A stretch of DNA of 64,000 bases from the NCBI GenBank assembly GCA_016235745.1, contig JACRJA010000001.1, positions 1 to 64,000 on the forward strand, in the 5' to 3' direction. Source of the DNA: Rhodocyclales bacterium. Lineage in GTDB: Bacteria > Pseudomonadota > Gammaproteobacteria > Burkholderiales > Rhodocyclaceae. The position numbers and the translations under genes are program-made. The number at the start of each line of letters is the position of its first letter. Positions within the stretch are counted from its first letter, which is position 1. Under the pieces are notes generated by a model that saw nothing but the letters and a program-made list of their open reading frames with translations, did no database searches and was not told the origin of the DNA. Below, piece after piece: positions 1 through 9,367 of the stretch.

Positions 1-1
1 G

Positions 2-313
2 ATCGAGAAACTGCCGCAGGGCTACCAGACCGAGATCGGCGAGCGCGGCACGGGGCTATCGGGCGGACAGCGCCAGCGCATTGCGATTGCCCGCGCCCTG
101 CTCAAGCGCCCCAAGGTGCTGATCTTCGACGAGGCGATTTCCAATCTCGATCAGCAGACTGCTGAACACTTTGCCCAGACCGTCAATCGCCTGAAACACA
201 AGGTGACGATGATCTTCATTACGCACCAAGTGCCCAAGGGCTTGCAGGTGGATGAGGTGGTGAATATGGGGCAGCATGCTATGCACATGAGCTTGGTGAA
301 GGAGGAGGTTTGA
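2..313 (+). CDS. Type I secretion ABC transporter ATPase/permease, C-terminal end (5' truncated by window)
   Basis: This is the last 103 codons of an ABC exporter whose start lies before the window. The reading frame shows the ABC signature LSGGQRQRIAIARALL (residues about 20-35), a Walker B block VLIFDEAISNLD and the switch histidine in MIFITHQ. It is the nucleotide-binding domain of an HlyB/LapB-like inner-membrane exporter that would power secretion of the RTX protein encoded at 773-9010, together with the HlyD-type adaptor at 9368-10735. The Walker B sequence ends DEAISNLD rather than the more usual DEATSALD. The stop TGA (311-313) overlaps the next start by one base, which suggests translational coupling. 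No TolC-type outer-membrane partner is in the window. Confidence 0.88.
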   Translation: MEKLPQGYQTEIGERGTGLSGGQRQRIAIARALLKRPKVLIFDEAISNLDQQTAEHFAQTVNRLKHKVTMIFITHQVPKGLQVDEVVNMGQHAMHMSLVKEEV

Positions 314-747
314 TGATCACACTAACAAAAAGGGGGCGGATCACTACCATCATCATGACGGCATTGACTGTCATGATTGCCACTCTGGTTGGAATTGTTT
401 ATCTCATTCCGAACAGGCACAGTCTATTCATCATGAATCGCTCCAGTGGCGATGTGGTAATCACACAGATTCTCCTCAACGGAAAATCCATGGGTGCAAG
501 TAACGTTCTTTTGAAGCCTAAGAAACAAAAGGAACAAGGAAGCGATATTGGAAAGAAGCTGGAGCTTGGCTTTAAGGCTTCTGGCAACTCAGTACTGAAT
601 CTCGATGTCAAGTTTAGGGGCGAAAAAGAAACCCGACTTAGTTGCAATCTGGAAGACCCGAACAGGGTTGGCTGTATTTTCTATGCCAACATAAGAAATG
701 AAGATGAGCTCGCATGTTTTTGCGATAGCTATGCGGATTCTTATTGA
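313..747 (+). CDS. Small membrane-anchored protein of unknown function within the RTX secretion cluster
   Basis: I do not recognise this 144-residue protein. It has a basic N-terminus followed by one hydrophobic segment (about residues 10-32, ending in IVYLIPN), so it is probably anchored in the inner membrane with a periplasmic C-terminal domain. The C-terminus carries four cysteines (SCN, GCIF, ACFC), which could form disulfides. ATG 313 is chosen because GGAGG lies at 301-305 with 7 bases of spacing; a TTG at 310 is in frame but too close to it. Base composition is clearly lower in GC than the surrounding genes (one 60-base line counted by hand is 45 percent). It sits between the exporter and its substrate, so it may be an accessory or protective partner of the RTX protein's unusual N-terminus. 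That role is inference only. Confidence 0.6.
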   Translation: MITLTKRGRITTIIMTALTVMIATLVGIVYLIPNRHSLFIMNRSSGDVVITQILLNGKSMGASNVLLKPKKQKEQGSDIGKKLELGFKASGNSVLNLDVKFRGEKETRLSCNLEDPNRVGCIFYANIRNEDELACFCDSYADSY

Positions 748-772
748 TTTATTTTCGAAATGAGGGGTAACC

Positions 773-3700
773 ATGGGTGATATCAATCAGAAGATCTATG
801 ACATTGCGACCGGAGGCGCCGCTTCACAGGCAATCAACGAAGCGAACAGACCTCACGAAAATGGGTCTCAATTACCAGGGCGAGAAAATGGTCCAGCAGA
901 TGCATATCGTCACATTCTCCTTGCCGCCGAGCTGACTCGAAAATACGGTGAAGATTACGCTCGGAAGTTGCTTGATGGGCATGAGTGGACCGGGAACAAT
1001 GATGGCCAAACGAAATCTGCCGAATCGATGGATCGCCATAACAATGAGATCGGAATTGAGATCGGCAATAGACTTCGGGAGTCAGGAGGAAAGTGGGAGG
1101 ATGTTGTACGAGAAGCTCGGAAAAAGATCGATCCAGACAAGAATGGGGAAACTGACAGTGGCAAATGGCTCCCTCCAGAGGATTGGAAAAAGAACCCCAT
1201 TGATGACGACACCGGCCAAAGGATGCCAAACGATGATCCACGATTGAAATTGCCCCCTGAATGGTCGGATGGTCCTTTGAATCCTGGTAACAACGACGAC
1301 TACGATCCGGATTATTCGTCACCAGATAAGCCCTATTACGATCCTCCGGGGAATACGAAAAAGAAAACGGAGAATGCATCCACGATCCCTTCTCCAGTCG
1401 CGCTCGATTTAGACGGCGACGGCATTGAAACAGTGCCTGTTGCCAATGGTGTCTTGTTCGACCACGCTGCCGATGGCTTCGCTGAGCGTAGCGGTTGGGT
1501 GGGGCGCGATGACGGACTGCTGGTGCGCGACTTCAATAGCAATGATGCTATCGATTCCGGGCGCGAATTATTCGGTTCTGAAACTCTGCTGGCAAACGGT
1601 AGTAAGGCCGCAAACGGCTTCGACGCTTTGAGGGAAATCGATACCAATGGCGACGGCGTGATCGACGCTAATGACGCAGCATTTTCGGAACTGCGGGTCT
1701 GGAAAGATGCCAACAGCAATGGTCGCACAGATACAGGGGAACTGCTCACCCTTACAGAGGCTGGCGTCCAGTCTGTCAATTTGGCCTATACGAATTCCAG
1801 CTACGTCGATGCCTATGGTAACGCCCACAAACAGGTGGGCAGTTACACCACTGCCGATGGCCAGACCCGCGCAGCCACCGACGTGTGGGTCAAGACCGAC
1901 GCCACCTACAGCGTGCCCACCGACTGGGTGGTCGTTCCGGAAGACATCGCTGCACTTCCCGACGCCCAAGGCTACGGCAAGGTGCGCGACCTGCACCAGG
2001 CCATGGCGATGGATGCTACGGGCGAACTCAAGGCTCTGGTGACGGCATTCACGCAGGCCGCGACGCCCGAAGACCGGGATGCGCTGGTCACGCAGATCAT
2101 CTATCGCTGGACTGGTGTGCAGGACGTTGATCCAACCAGCCGCGCTTCGCGCATGATCTATGGCAATGCCATTGGTGATGCGCGCAAACTCGAAGCCCTG
2201 GAGGAGTTCATGGGCGAGGAATGGGTGGGCGTGTGGTGCTGGGGCACCCGAGACCCCAACCCGCACGGTCGAGCCGCGCCTGTGTTGCTGCAGGCTTGGG
2301 ATGAGTTTAAGGCATTCGTCTACGGCCAACTTATGGCACAAACCCAACTTAAGGACTTGGTATTGCAAATTAGTTTTCGTTGGGACGCTGAAATGGGGGA
2401 GCCGGTCTGCGATCTTTCCGCTGTAGCAGAAACTCTGACGGAACGCATACTGATGGGTCGCGAAGCAGGATTGATAGCCTTAGGAGACTTCCTCTACTCG
2501 CTCAAAGGCATGGGCCTCTTGAACCGGATGGACGTGGCGGGCTTCAAGGCCCTGATGCTGCCGCTGGGCACGGATGTGGCGCAGACCATGGACAAGGCGC
2601 TCCAGGGTTGGGTGCCCGCCAACGGCCCCACCGAGGGGGATGATGTCCTGCGCGGCACCGAGGTGGGAGATATCCTGGATGGCCGGGGCGGCAACGATCG
2701 CTTGCTGGGACGCGGCGGCAACGACACCCTGATCGGCGGCTCCGGTAACGATGTGCTTGACGGTGGCGCGGGAGATGATGACTTGCGCGGCAGTACCGGC
2801 TCGGACACCTACCGCTTCGGCCGTGGCGACGGCAACGACACCCTCATCGAGGATTCGTGGATGACCGGTGAGACCGACCGCATCGAGTTCAAGGCCGGCG
2901 TGCTGCCCTCCGATGTACGGCTGGAACGGGTGGTGCGCACGGTCAACGGCTGGCAGGTCAGCGACGACCTCAAGATCACCCTCCGCGACACCGGCGAGAC
3001 GCTCATCGTCAAGAACCATTTCAACGAGAGCAACCGCTATGCGGTGGAAGCGATCGCCTTTGCCGACGGCACGCTGTGGGATGCGGAGACGATCAAGTCC
3101 CGCAGCCTGCTGGGCGAAGCGGGCAACGACGAGCTGCGCGGGTTCAACGGTCGCGATGATGTATTGGTCGGCGACGCTGGTGACGACGTACTCGAAGGCG
3201 GTTCAGGCTCCGACACCTACCGCTTCGGCCTTGGCGACGGCCAGGATGTCATCCATGAGGGCTACGCTGCGGGCACGGATACGGTGGAATTGGCTGCTGG
3301 CGTGACGCCTGCCGACGTGACCGTGCGCTGGACGCTGCAAGGCGACATGGCCATCACCCTGTCCGATGACAGCAAACTCACCGTGCGTGGCCAGGCGGAT
3401 ACCTGGTCAACCGAGCGAGGGATCGAACAACTGCGCTTTGCCGACGGCACGCTGTGGGATCGCTCCGAACTGGCATCGCGTGCTCTTGCCGCCACTGCCG
3501 GGGACGATGCCCTCGTCGGCGGCTACCAGGACGACACGCTCGACGGCGGCACGGGCAACGATCAATTCCAAGATCTGGGCGGTTACGACACCTACCGTTT
3601 CGGTACGGGTGATGGTCAGGACACCATTACCGACAACACTGGCCGTGTGCTGTTCAAGCCGGGCATCGATCAGAACGACGTGAGCTTTACCCGCGACGGC

Positions 3701-6700
3701 AACGACCTGATCGCCACTGTCACCGCTTCGGGTGACGCGGTGCGCATCAAGGACTGGCTCAACAGTTGGCAGCGCATCGACCGCTTCGACTTCGACAACG
3801 GCGCTCGCTTGAACGTCAATGACGTGCTGGCCAAGCTCAACGTCAGCGAAAGCGCGGAAATCCTCTACGGCTCGCCGGGTGAGGATGCGCTTTCCGGCAC
3901 CGAGAAGGACAGCACGCTCTATGGCCGCGAAGGCAACGACGTGCTCACCGGCGGCGCGGGCAGTGACCAGATCTACGGCGAAGCTGGTGATGACGTCCTG
4001 GATGGCGGCGCCGACCGCGACTGGCTCTACGGCGGCGAAGGCAACAACACCTATGTCGTTGCCCCGGGCATGGGCCTGGACAACGCGCTGGGCGCGAGCC
4101 TGGCAGTGGCCAATGACACCGTGGTGTTTGCACCGGGCATCCGCCCCGAGGATGTGTCGGTGCAGTTGGGGGATGCGAGCTGGAGTGGCCAGGCGGGTGA
4201 TGTCGGCTACTACAACCTGGTCATCGGTATTGGCGGCAACGACGCGCTGGTCGTGGGCTCCGACAACTGGGACGACCTCGGGCGCGGCGCGATCCAGCAT
4301 TTCCGCTTCGACGACGGCACCGAATGGACGCTAGCCGACGTGATCGCCCGCGCCGATGGCGGCAAGATGGGCTGGCAGCATCGCTATTGGGGTGATTCAA
4401 CCGATCTCGTCGGCAGCCAGGCCGACGATGACATCACCGACTACACCGGCGAGTCCGTCACCGTGCAGGCACGCGGCAACAACGACAACGTCTATCTGGA
4501 AGCCGGCAACGACCAGGTGTCTGCTGGCAGCGGCGAGGACGACGTTTCCTCCGGCGCGGGCGAGGATCTGGTTGCCGGAGAGTCTGGCAATGACAACCTC
4601 GACACCGGCGCAGGCGACGACGTGGTCGTCTTCAACCACGGCGATGGCAACGACACCCTGCGCACCGGCGAAGGCACGGACACCCTGTCCTTCGGTTCCA
4701 CGGTTCTGCCGGCGATGCTTTCCGCAGCATTGGATCACGACGGGCGCGTAGTGTTGCTGGTGGATGCGGGCGCAGGCGGTTCGATCACGCTGGACGACAC
4801 GCGCATCGACGATCTGCCGGGCGATCTGGAGCGCATCCAGTTCATCGACGCCGACGGCAAGACGCGCATCTTCGACCTTGCGGGCTGGCTGCAGGCCCAT
4901 GCGGGCGCCTTGCTGTCCGCCACACTTGAGACGCCGCTGGCTTTCGACGGCACAGGCTTCGAACTGACCGCCACGGTAGCCCCCGCAGGCGGGCTGGAGG
5001 CCGTGGCTTATGCCCAGTCCGGCGATCTGTTCGCTTCTGCCAACCTCGCCAACAACACCCCGAGCGACAGCGATGACGTGCTCTACGGCACGCCCAATGG
5101 CGACACGCTGGACGCGGGCGCGGGCAACGACATCGCGCTGGGCCTGACTGGCCATGACACGATCCTCGGCGGTGACGGCAACGACCTGATCCACGGCGGC
5201 GATGGCGACGACGTGCTGGAGGGCAACGCCGGAGACGATGTGATCTACGGCGGCTGGGGCGCGGACACGCTCACGGGCGGCACCGGCAACGACGCACTCT
5301 TCGGCGAATGGGGCGGCGACACCTACGTGTACCAGCCCGGCCATGGCGAGGTGATCATTGACGACGACCATCGCGTGCTCAACTGGAGTTACGGCGGTGA
5401 AATGCCTTCGCTTGCTGCTAAGTCGTCCGGTGATGTTGTCGAATGGGATGGAGGTGAAGGCGGCTATGGTGGCGGTTGGGACGGTGGCGAGGGCGGCTAC
5501 GGCGGTGCTTTCGTTGACGACGCCCCCAACATCCTCACCTTCGGCCCCGGCATCCGCCCGCAAGACCTGCGCTATTCGGAGCAGAACGGCGATCTGGTGA
5601 TCGAGTTCGCCAATCAGCCCGGCGACCGGGTGATCCTGAGGGGCTATGAGCCGAACCGGGCCACCCAGACCCGCTCGGTGGACATCATCCGCTTTGCCGA
5701 CGGCACCGAGATCGTGGCCGAGAACATCGAACCCACGGGCAAGACCGAAAGGGCTGGCGATGAAGGCAGCTGGCTCGAAGGTACGCCGTTTGCCGACACC
5801 CTGATCGGCGGTGACGGCGATGACGTGCTCGATGGCCAGGGCGGTGCAGACCGCTTGGTGGGCAGCGCAGGTTCCGATACCTATCGCATCTACAAGGAAT
5901 GGGGCAGCCCGACCGAGACGCTGATCGCAGAAACCTGGCGCGAGCAGGACTTCAACCGCATCGAGATTGAGGGCGACGTCAATGCCGATGACTTGCATTT
6001 GGCGTTCGACGGGCGCGACCTGCTGCTGCGCTACACCGAAGACGGCGACGCGATCCGCTTCGCTGGCTTCGATCCGCGCACAGAGGGTATGCAAACGCCA
6101 GTTTCGGAAATCAGTCTGCCCTGGCAGGGTGTCAGCCTGTCGTTCGATGAACTGATGGCGCGCGGGGTGCGTTACGGCGATCACACCCAAGATACCTACG
6201 ACATCAACATTGGCGACGGCGAGGTCTTTATCGAGGATATCGCCGCCCCGGATGCCGGCAACGTGTTACGCTTTGGGCCAGGCATCGATCCGGAAGCGTT
6301 ACGCGCCAATCTGCGTTTTGAGGAGGACGGCAATGGTGACCATTCGCTCCGTATCTCTTATGGCGGCGACGGCGACATTCTGCTTCTGACCGGATTTAAT
6401 CCAAACGACGTGCTCGGAGGTGGTCATGCCGTTGATCGCTTCGAATTCGTCGATGGTACGGTTTGGGATTACGCCACTCTGGTTTCGGGTGGTTTCCTGG
6501 TTGAAGGCGATGAGCAATCAAACGAACTGACCGGTACAAACCTTGCCGACAGGCTCCATAGTGGCGGCGACAACGACGCGCTCCATGGAGGCGCCGGTAG
6601 CGACGAGTTGCACGGTGGAATCGGCAACGACGTGCTCTCTGGTGACGCGGGTGATGATGCCTACGTTTTCAACAAAGGCGACGACCTCGACACGATCATC

Positions 6701-9010
6701 GACAGTGGCGCGACCGACTTCAATTACATCCGCTTCGGGACTGACATCCGACCCGAAGACATTCGCCATGAATGGGATGGCGCCACCCTCGTCTTGCATT
6801 ACAGCGATGACGATGCAGTGCGGATCGATAACTACTACGGCACGGAAGGCAATCCGGTCATTCTTGCGCTCGCGTTTGAAGACGGCACGGTAGTGTCTCT
6901 CACCGAACAGATGAACCGTGCTCCCGTGGCAGTCCGACATCTGGCCGACACGATGGCGACCGAAGATCAGGACTTCAGCCTGATTCTGCCCGCCGACCTG
7001 TTCAGCGACCCAGACGCGTCCGACGAGATACAGGTGGTGGTGAAACTGGCCAACGGCGAGCCGCTACCGGCATGGCTCAGTTTCGATCCTGTCTCCCGCA
7101 CATTGAGCGGGAAACCTGCTAATGATGACGTGGGTGACCTCGCGATTGTGGTGGAAGGCAAGGATCACTTCGGCGCTACCGCCAGCACAACTTTCAATAT
7201 CACGGTGCAAAACACCAACGACGCCCCCGAAGTCGGCACGCCCCTGTCTGACCTGCGCGCACTGGAAGACGCTGCGTTCAACTTCACGCTGCCCGCTGGC
7301 AGCTTCCGTGACGTGGATGTGGGCGATGCGCTCAGCTACACGGCCACGCTGGTAAACGGCGATCCGCTACCCGACTGGCTCTCCTTCGATGCGCAGACCG
7401 GTACCTTCAGCGGCACCCCGGCCAACGGCGATGTGGGCAGCGTGTCGGTGCTCTTGACCGCCTCTGACGTGGCGGGCGCGCAGTCCAGCCAGACTTTCGC
7501 CATCGGCGTGAGCAACGTCAACGACGCGCCCGAGGTTGGCACGGTGCTGGCGAACCAGAGCGGACGTGCAGGTAAGGCGCTGAGCTGGCAACTGCCCGGC
7601 ACGGCCTTCGTCGACGTCGATGCGGGAGATGTGCTGGCCTACACGGCCACGCTTGCCGACGGCAGCGCGCTGCCCGACTGGCTCGCGTTCGACGCGGCCA
7701 GCGGCACTTTCAGCGGTACCCCCGCCTCGGCAGGCAACTATGTCCTGCGGGTCACCGCCACCGATCTGGCGGGCGCACAGGCCAGCCAGAGCTTCACCCT
7801 GGCGGTCGAATCCGGCGGCGGCAACCAGGCGCCGGTCACCACAGCGGATACTGCGAATGTGATCGAGGATCGCACGCTGCTGGCCTGGGGCAATGTGCTT
7901 GCCAACGACCGCGACCCGGAAGGTAAACACCTCTCCGTTGCCGACGCGGGTATCCGGCGCGGCGAATACGGCGTGCTGACCCTGCTGTCCAATGGCACCT
8001 ACGCCTATGTGCTCGACGATTGCTCACCCAAGGTGCAGGGCTTGGGCGTGGGCGAGTCTGTCACGGATACCTTCAACTACCTGGCCAGCGATGGCAGCCA
8101 ACGCAGCGACGGTGCATTGACGATCACGGTGCAGGGCACCAACGACACGCCCGATCTGGTGCGCCGCCTCTCCGACGTGCAACTCGCCAAGGGCAAGGCG
8201 TTCTCGTGGCAAATGCCCGCGGGCAGCTTCCGCGACGCCGACCGCAACGATACGCTGAGCTACACGGCCACTTTGTCCAACGGCAAGCCGCTGCCAAGCT
8301 GGCTGAAGTTCGATGCCGCCACGCAGACCTTCAGCGGCACGGCCCCGGCCAATGCCAAGGGCAGCATCGAGGTGTGCGTCACCGCCAGCGATGGCCATGG
8401 CGAGTGCTCGACCGCCTCGGGCGGCTTCAAGGTGGGCTTTGGCAACAAGACGGTGGTGCCGACCGCCACCCAGGGCAACGAAGGCGTGGGCAACGGCGCG
8501 GATGCGCCGCCTCCCGGACACGGTGCCAACATCAACGATGGCGGCGGTACCTCGCCGGGTCAGCCAGACCGCAAGCAAGGATCTGGGCACGGTGACGACG
8601 ATGGCGATCCGCTGGCTCGCTTCCTCGACGGCTTCAAGCGCGACGACAAATCCGCCCAGTCACCCCATTCGGCCTTGCCTGCGCTGGATCGCCGCTGGTT
8701 CGAGCAATGGGGCGAACAACAGCAAGCATCCGGGCAAGCTGGTCAGGCCCCAGCCAACCACGATGTGGAGCGCCACTGGGCCGAGCTGACCCGCGCCCTG
8801 AACCGGCTCGATGCCGAACGCCAAAGTGCGCCCGCCTGGAGCCACGCCAACCAGGGGGCCGACCTCACCGGTCTGGCGGGCTGGATGCACAGTGGCGGGC
8901 AAGGAGCGCGCGGCGACGGCGTCGATGCCGTGTCGCTGGCCTGCGGTACAGGCACCCAGCTCAAGGGCTTCACCGGCATCAAGGAAGGGATGGGCAAGCT
9001 GTCATGGTAA
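773..9010 (+). CDS. Giant RTX calcium-binding protein with Ig/cadherin-like modules, type I secretion substrate
   Basis: This 2745-residue protein is predicted to be exported and to fold on binding extracellular calcium. Residues about 38-100 resemble the DUF6973 family (DAYRH near 43, DGHE near 68, MDRHNNEIG near 86). Residues about 209-330 carry EF-hand-like loops (DLDGDGIE, DTNGDGVID, DANSNGRTD). From about residue 623 to 1970 there are repeated blocks of GGxGxDxL nonapeptides, each followed by an HCBP-related domain (YRFGxGDGxDTI ... FADGTLWD). Residues about 2048-2560 hold four putative Ig modules and one cadherin/VCBS-like module (NQAPVTTADTANVIEDRT). An Asp/His/Gln-rich linker and a C-terminal tail ending GMGKLSW follow and may contain the secretion signal. 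AGGGG at 763-767 supports ATG 773. Likely roles are adhesion or biofilm formation; a toxin activity of the N-terminus is possible but unproven. The first 600 bases are lower in GC than the repeat core. Confidence 0.9.
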   Translation: MGDINQKIYDIATGGAASQAINEANRPHENGSQLPGRENGPADAYRHILLAAELTRKYGEDYARKLLDGHEWTGNNDGQTKSAESMDRHNNEIGIEIGNRLRESGGKWEDVVREARKKIDPDKNGETDSGKWLPPEDWKKNPIDDDTGQRMPNDDPRLKLPPEWSDGPLNPGNNDDYDPDYSSPDKPYYDPPGNTKKKTENASTIPSPVALDLDGDGIETVPVANGVLFDHAADGFAERSGWVGRDDGLLVRDFNSNDAIDSGRELFGSETLLANGSKAANGFDALREIDTNGDGVIDANDAAFSELRVWKDANSNGRTDTGELLTLTEAGVQSVNLAYTNSSYVDAYGNAHKQVGSYTTADGQTRAATDVWVKTDATYSVPTDWVVVPEDIAALPDAQGYGKVRDLHQAMAMDATGELKALVTAFTQAATPEDRDALVTQIIYRWTGVQDVDPTSRASRMIYGNAIGDARKLEALEEFMGEEWVGVWCWGTRDPNPHGRAAPVLLQAWDEFKAFVYGQLMAQTQLKDLVLQISFRWDAEMGEPVCDLSAVAETLTERILMGREAGLIALGDFLYSLKGMGLLNRMDVAGFKALMLPLGTDVAQTMDKALQGWVPANGPTEGDDVLRGTEVGDILDGRGGNDRLLGRGGNDTLIGGSGNDVLDGGAGDDDLRGSTGSDTYRFGRGDGNDTLIEDSWMTGETDRIEFKAGVLPSDVRLERVVRTVNGWQVSDDLKITLRDTGETLIVKNHFNESNRYAVEAIAFADGTLWDAETIKSRSLLGEAGNDELRGFNGRDDVLVGDAGDDVLEGGSGSDTYRFGLGDGQDVIHEGYAAGTDTVELAAGVTPADVTVRWTLQGDMAITLSDDSKLTVRGQADTWSTERGIEQLRFADGTLWDRSELASRALAATAGDDALVGGYQDDTLDGGTGNDQFQDLGGYDTYRFGTGDGQDTITDNTGRVLFKPGIDQNDVSFTRDGNDLIATVTASGDAVRIKDWLNSWQRIDRFDFDNGARLNVNDVLAKLNVSESAEILYGSPGEDALSGTEKDSTLYGREGNDVLTGGAGSDQIYGEAGDDVLDGGADRDWLYGGEGNNTYVVAPGMGLDNALGASLAVANDTVVFAPGIRPEDVSVQLGDASWSGQAGDVGYYNLVIGIGGNDALVVGSDNWDDLGRGAIQHFRFDDGTEWTLADVIARADGGKMGWQHRYWGDSTDLVGSQADDDITDYTGESVTVQARGNNDNVYLEAGNDQVSAGSGEDDVSSGAGEDLVAGESGNDNLDTGAGDDVVVFNHGDGNDTLRTGEGTDTLSFGSTVLPAMLSAALDHDGRVVLLVDAGAGGSITLDDTRIDDLPGDLERIQFIDADGKTRIFDLAGWLQAHAGALLSATLETPLAFDGTGFELTATVAPAGGLEAVAYAQSGDLFASANLANNTPSDSDDVLYGTPNGDTLDAGAGNDIALGLTGHDTILGGDGNDLIHGGDGDDVLEGNAGDDVIYGGWGADTLTGGTGNDALFGEWGGDTYVYQPGHGEVIIDDDHRVLNWSYGGEMPSLAAKSSGDVVEWDGGEGGYGGGWDGGEGGYGGAFVDDAPNILTFGPGIRPQDLRYSEQNGDLVIEFANQPGDRVILRGYEPNRATQTRSVDIIRFADGTEIVAENIEPTGKTERAGDEGSWLEGTPFADTLIGGDGDDVLDGQGGADRLVGSAGSDTYRIYKEWGSPTETLIAETWREQDFNRIEIEGDVNADDLHLAFDGRDLLLRYTEDGDAIRFAGFDPRTEGMQTPVSEISLPWQGVSLSFDELMARGVRYGDHTQDTYDINIGDGEVFIEDIAAPDAGNVLRFGPGIDPEALRANLRFEEDGNGDHSLRISYGGDGDILLLTGFNPNDVLGGGHAVDRFEFVDGTVWDYATLVSGGFLVEGDEQSNELTGTNLADRLHSGGDNDALHGGAGSDELHGGIGNDVLSGDAGDDAYVFNKGDDLDTIIDSGATDFNYIRFGTDIRPEDIRHEWDGATLVLHYSDDDAVRIDNYYGTEGNPVILALAFEDGTVVSLTEQMNRAPVAVRHLADTMATEDQDFSLILPADLFSDPDASDEIQVVVKLANGEPLPAWLSFDPVSRTLSGKPANDDVGDLAIVVEGKDHFGATASTTFNITVQNTNDAPEVGTPLSDLRALEDAAFNFTLPAGSFRDVDVGDALSYTATLVNGDPLPDWLSFDAQTGTFSGTPANGDVGSVSVLLTASDVAGAQSSQTFAIGVSNVNDAPEVGTVLANQSGRAGKALSWQLPGTAFVDVDAGDVLAYTATLADGSALPDWLAFDAASGTFSGTPASAGNYVLRVTATDLAGAQASQSFTLAVESGGGNQAPVTTADTANVIEDRTLLAWGNVLANDRDPEGKHLSVADAGIRRGEYGVLTLLSNGTYAYVLDDCSPKVQGLGVGESVTDTFNYLASDGSQRSDGALTITVQGTNDTPDLVRRLSDVQLAKGKAFSWQMPAGSFRDADRNDTLSYTATLSNGKPLPSWLKFDAATQTFSGTAPANAKGSIEVCVTASDGHGECSTASGGFKVGFGNKTVVPTATQGNEGVGNGADAPPPGHGANINDGGGTSPGQPDRKQGSGHGDDDGDPLARFLDGFKRDDKSAQSPHSALPALDRRWFEQWGEQQQASGQAGQAPANHDVERHWAELTRALNRLDAERQSAPAWSHANQGADLTGLAGWMHSGGQGARGDGVDAVSLACGTGTQLKGFTGIKEGMGKLSW
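5444..5506 (+). repeat. Gly-rich tandem duplication WDGGEGGYGG inside the RTX gene
   Basis: Two copies of the decapeptide WDGGEGGYGG, separated by one glycine, interrupt an HCBP-type module at about residues 1558-1578. The two DNA copies differ at several third positions, so the duplication is old or was maintained by selection on the peptide. The segment has no calcium-ligand aspartate pattern and is probably a flexible linker. Confidence 0.7.
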
Positions 9011-9026
9011 GCCGTCCCCCCCGCCG

Positions 9027-9326
9027 ATGGCACGCGTTCTGATCGCGTGGGAGCTGGGCGAGGCCTCCGGTCACCTCGCCCGGTGCCTGCAGCTGGCGCA
9101 AGGACTCGTCGCTCGAGGGCATGTGGCGGCGCTGGCGCTCAAGGACGTTCGGCTGCCCGCCGGACAGCGCCCGGCGTCGGGCATCACCGTGCTACCCGCG
9201 CCGCTGACCTCACAGGCGGGTGCGGGCAGCAGCCCACCGGTGAACTACGCCGAGGTGCTGCGTGTCAGCGGTTTTGCCGATCCTGTCCCTCATCGAGCGG
9301 GCATTTCTCGACGGCTGACAGACTGA
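9027..9326 (+). pseudogene. Truncated glycosyltransferase (UGT/MGT-like) N-terminal fragment
   Basis: The 99-codon frame starts MARVLIAWELGEASGHLARC, a Rossmann-type opening seen in GT-B glycosyltransferases of the MGT/UGT kind, where a Gly-His pair follows the first strand. It continues LAQGLVARGHVAALALKD and NYAEVLRVSGFADP, then loses similarity and stops. A complete enzyme would be about 400 residues, so roughly the last three quarters are missing, and the HlyD-type gene follows 41 bases later. An internal deletion between the RTX and HlyD genes is the simplest explanation. The start is 16 bases after the RTX stop. A short functional peptide is unlikely. Confidence 0.6.
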
Positions 9327-9367
9327 TCCTACTCAACAGGCTCAAGACCATCAGGAGAGCCCCCGGC

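Noticed and set aside
4397-6190. Long minus-strand open frame inside the RTX gene
   Set aside because: It is an antisense shadow of GC-rich repeats; its residues mirror the RTX codons and show no family pattern.
2640-6700. Regular DNA repeats that might suggest a CRISPR array or satellite
   Set aside because: They are codon-level repeats of GGxGxD calcium-binding motifs in one continuous frame, with no fixed repeat-spacer pattern.
9047-9367. 107-residue N-terminal extension of the HlyD-type protein
   Set aside because: Composition is shadow-like, it overlaps the glycosyltransferase fragment, and a good ribosome-binding site precedes ATG 9368.
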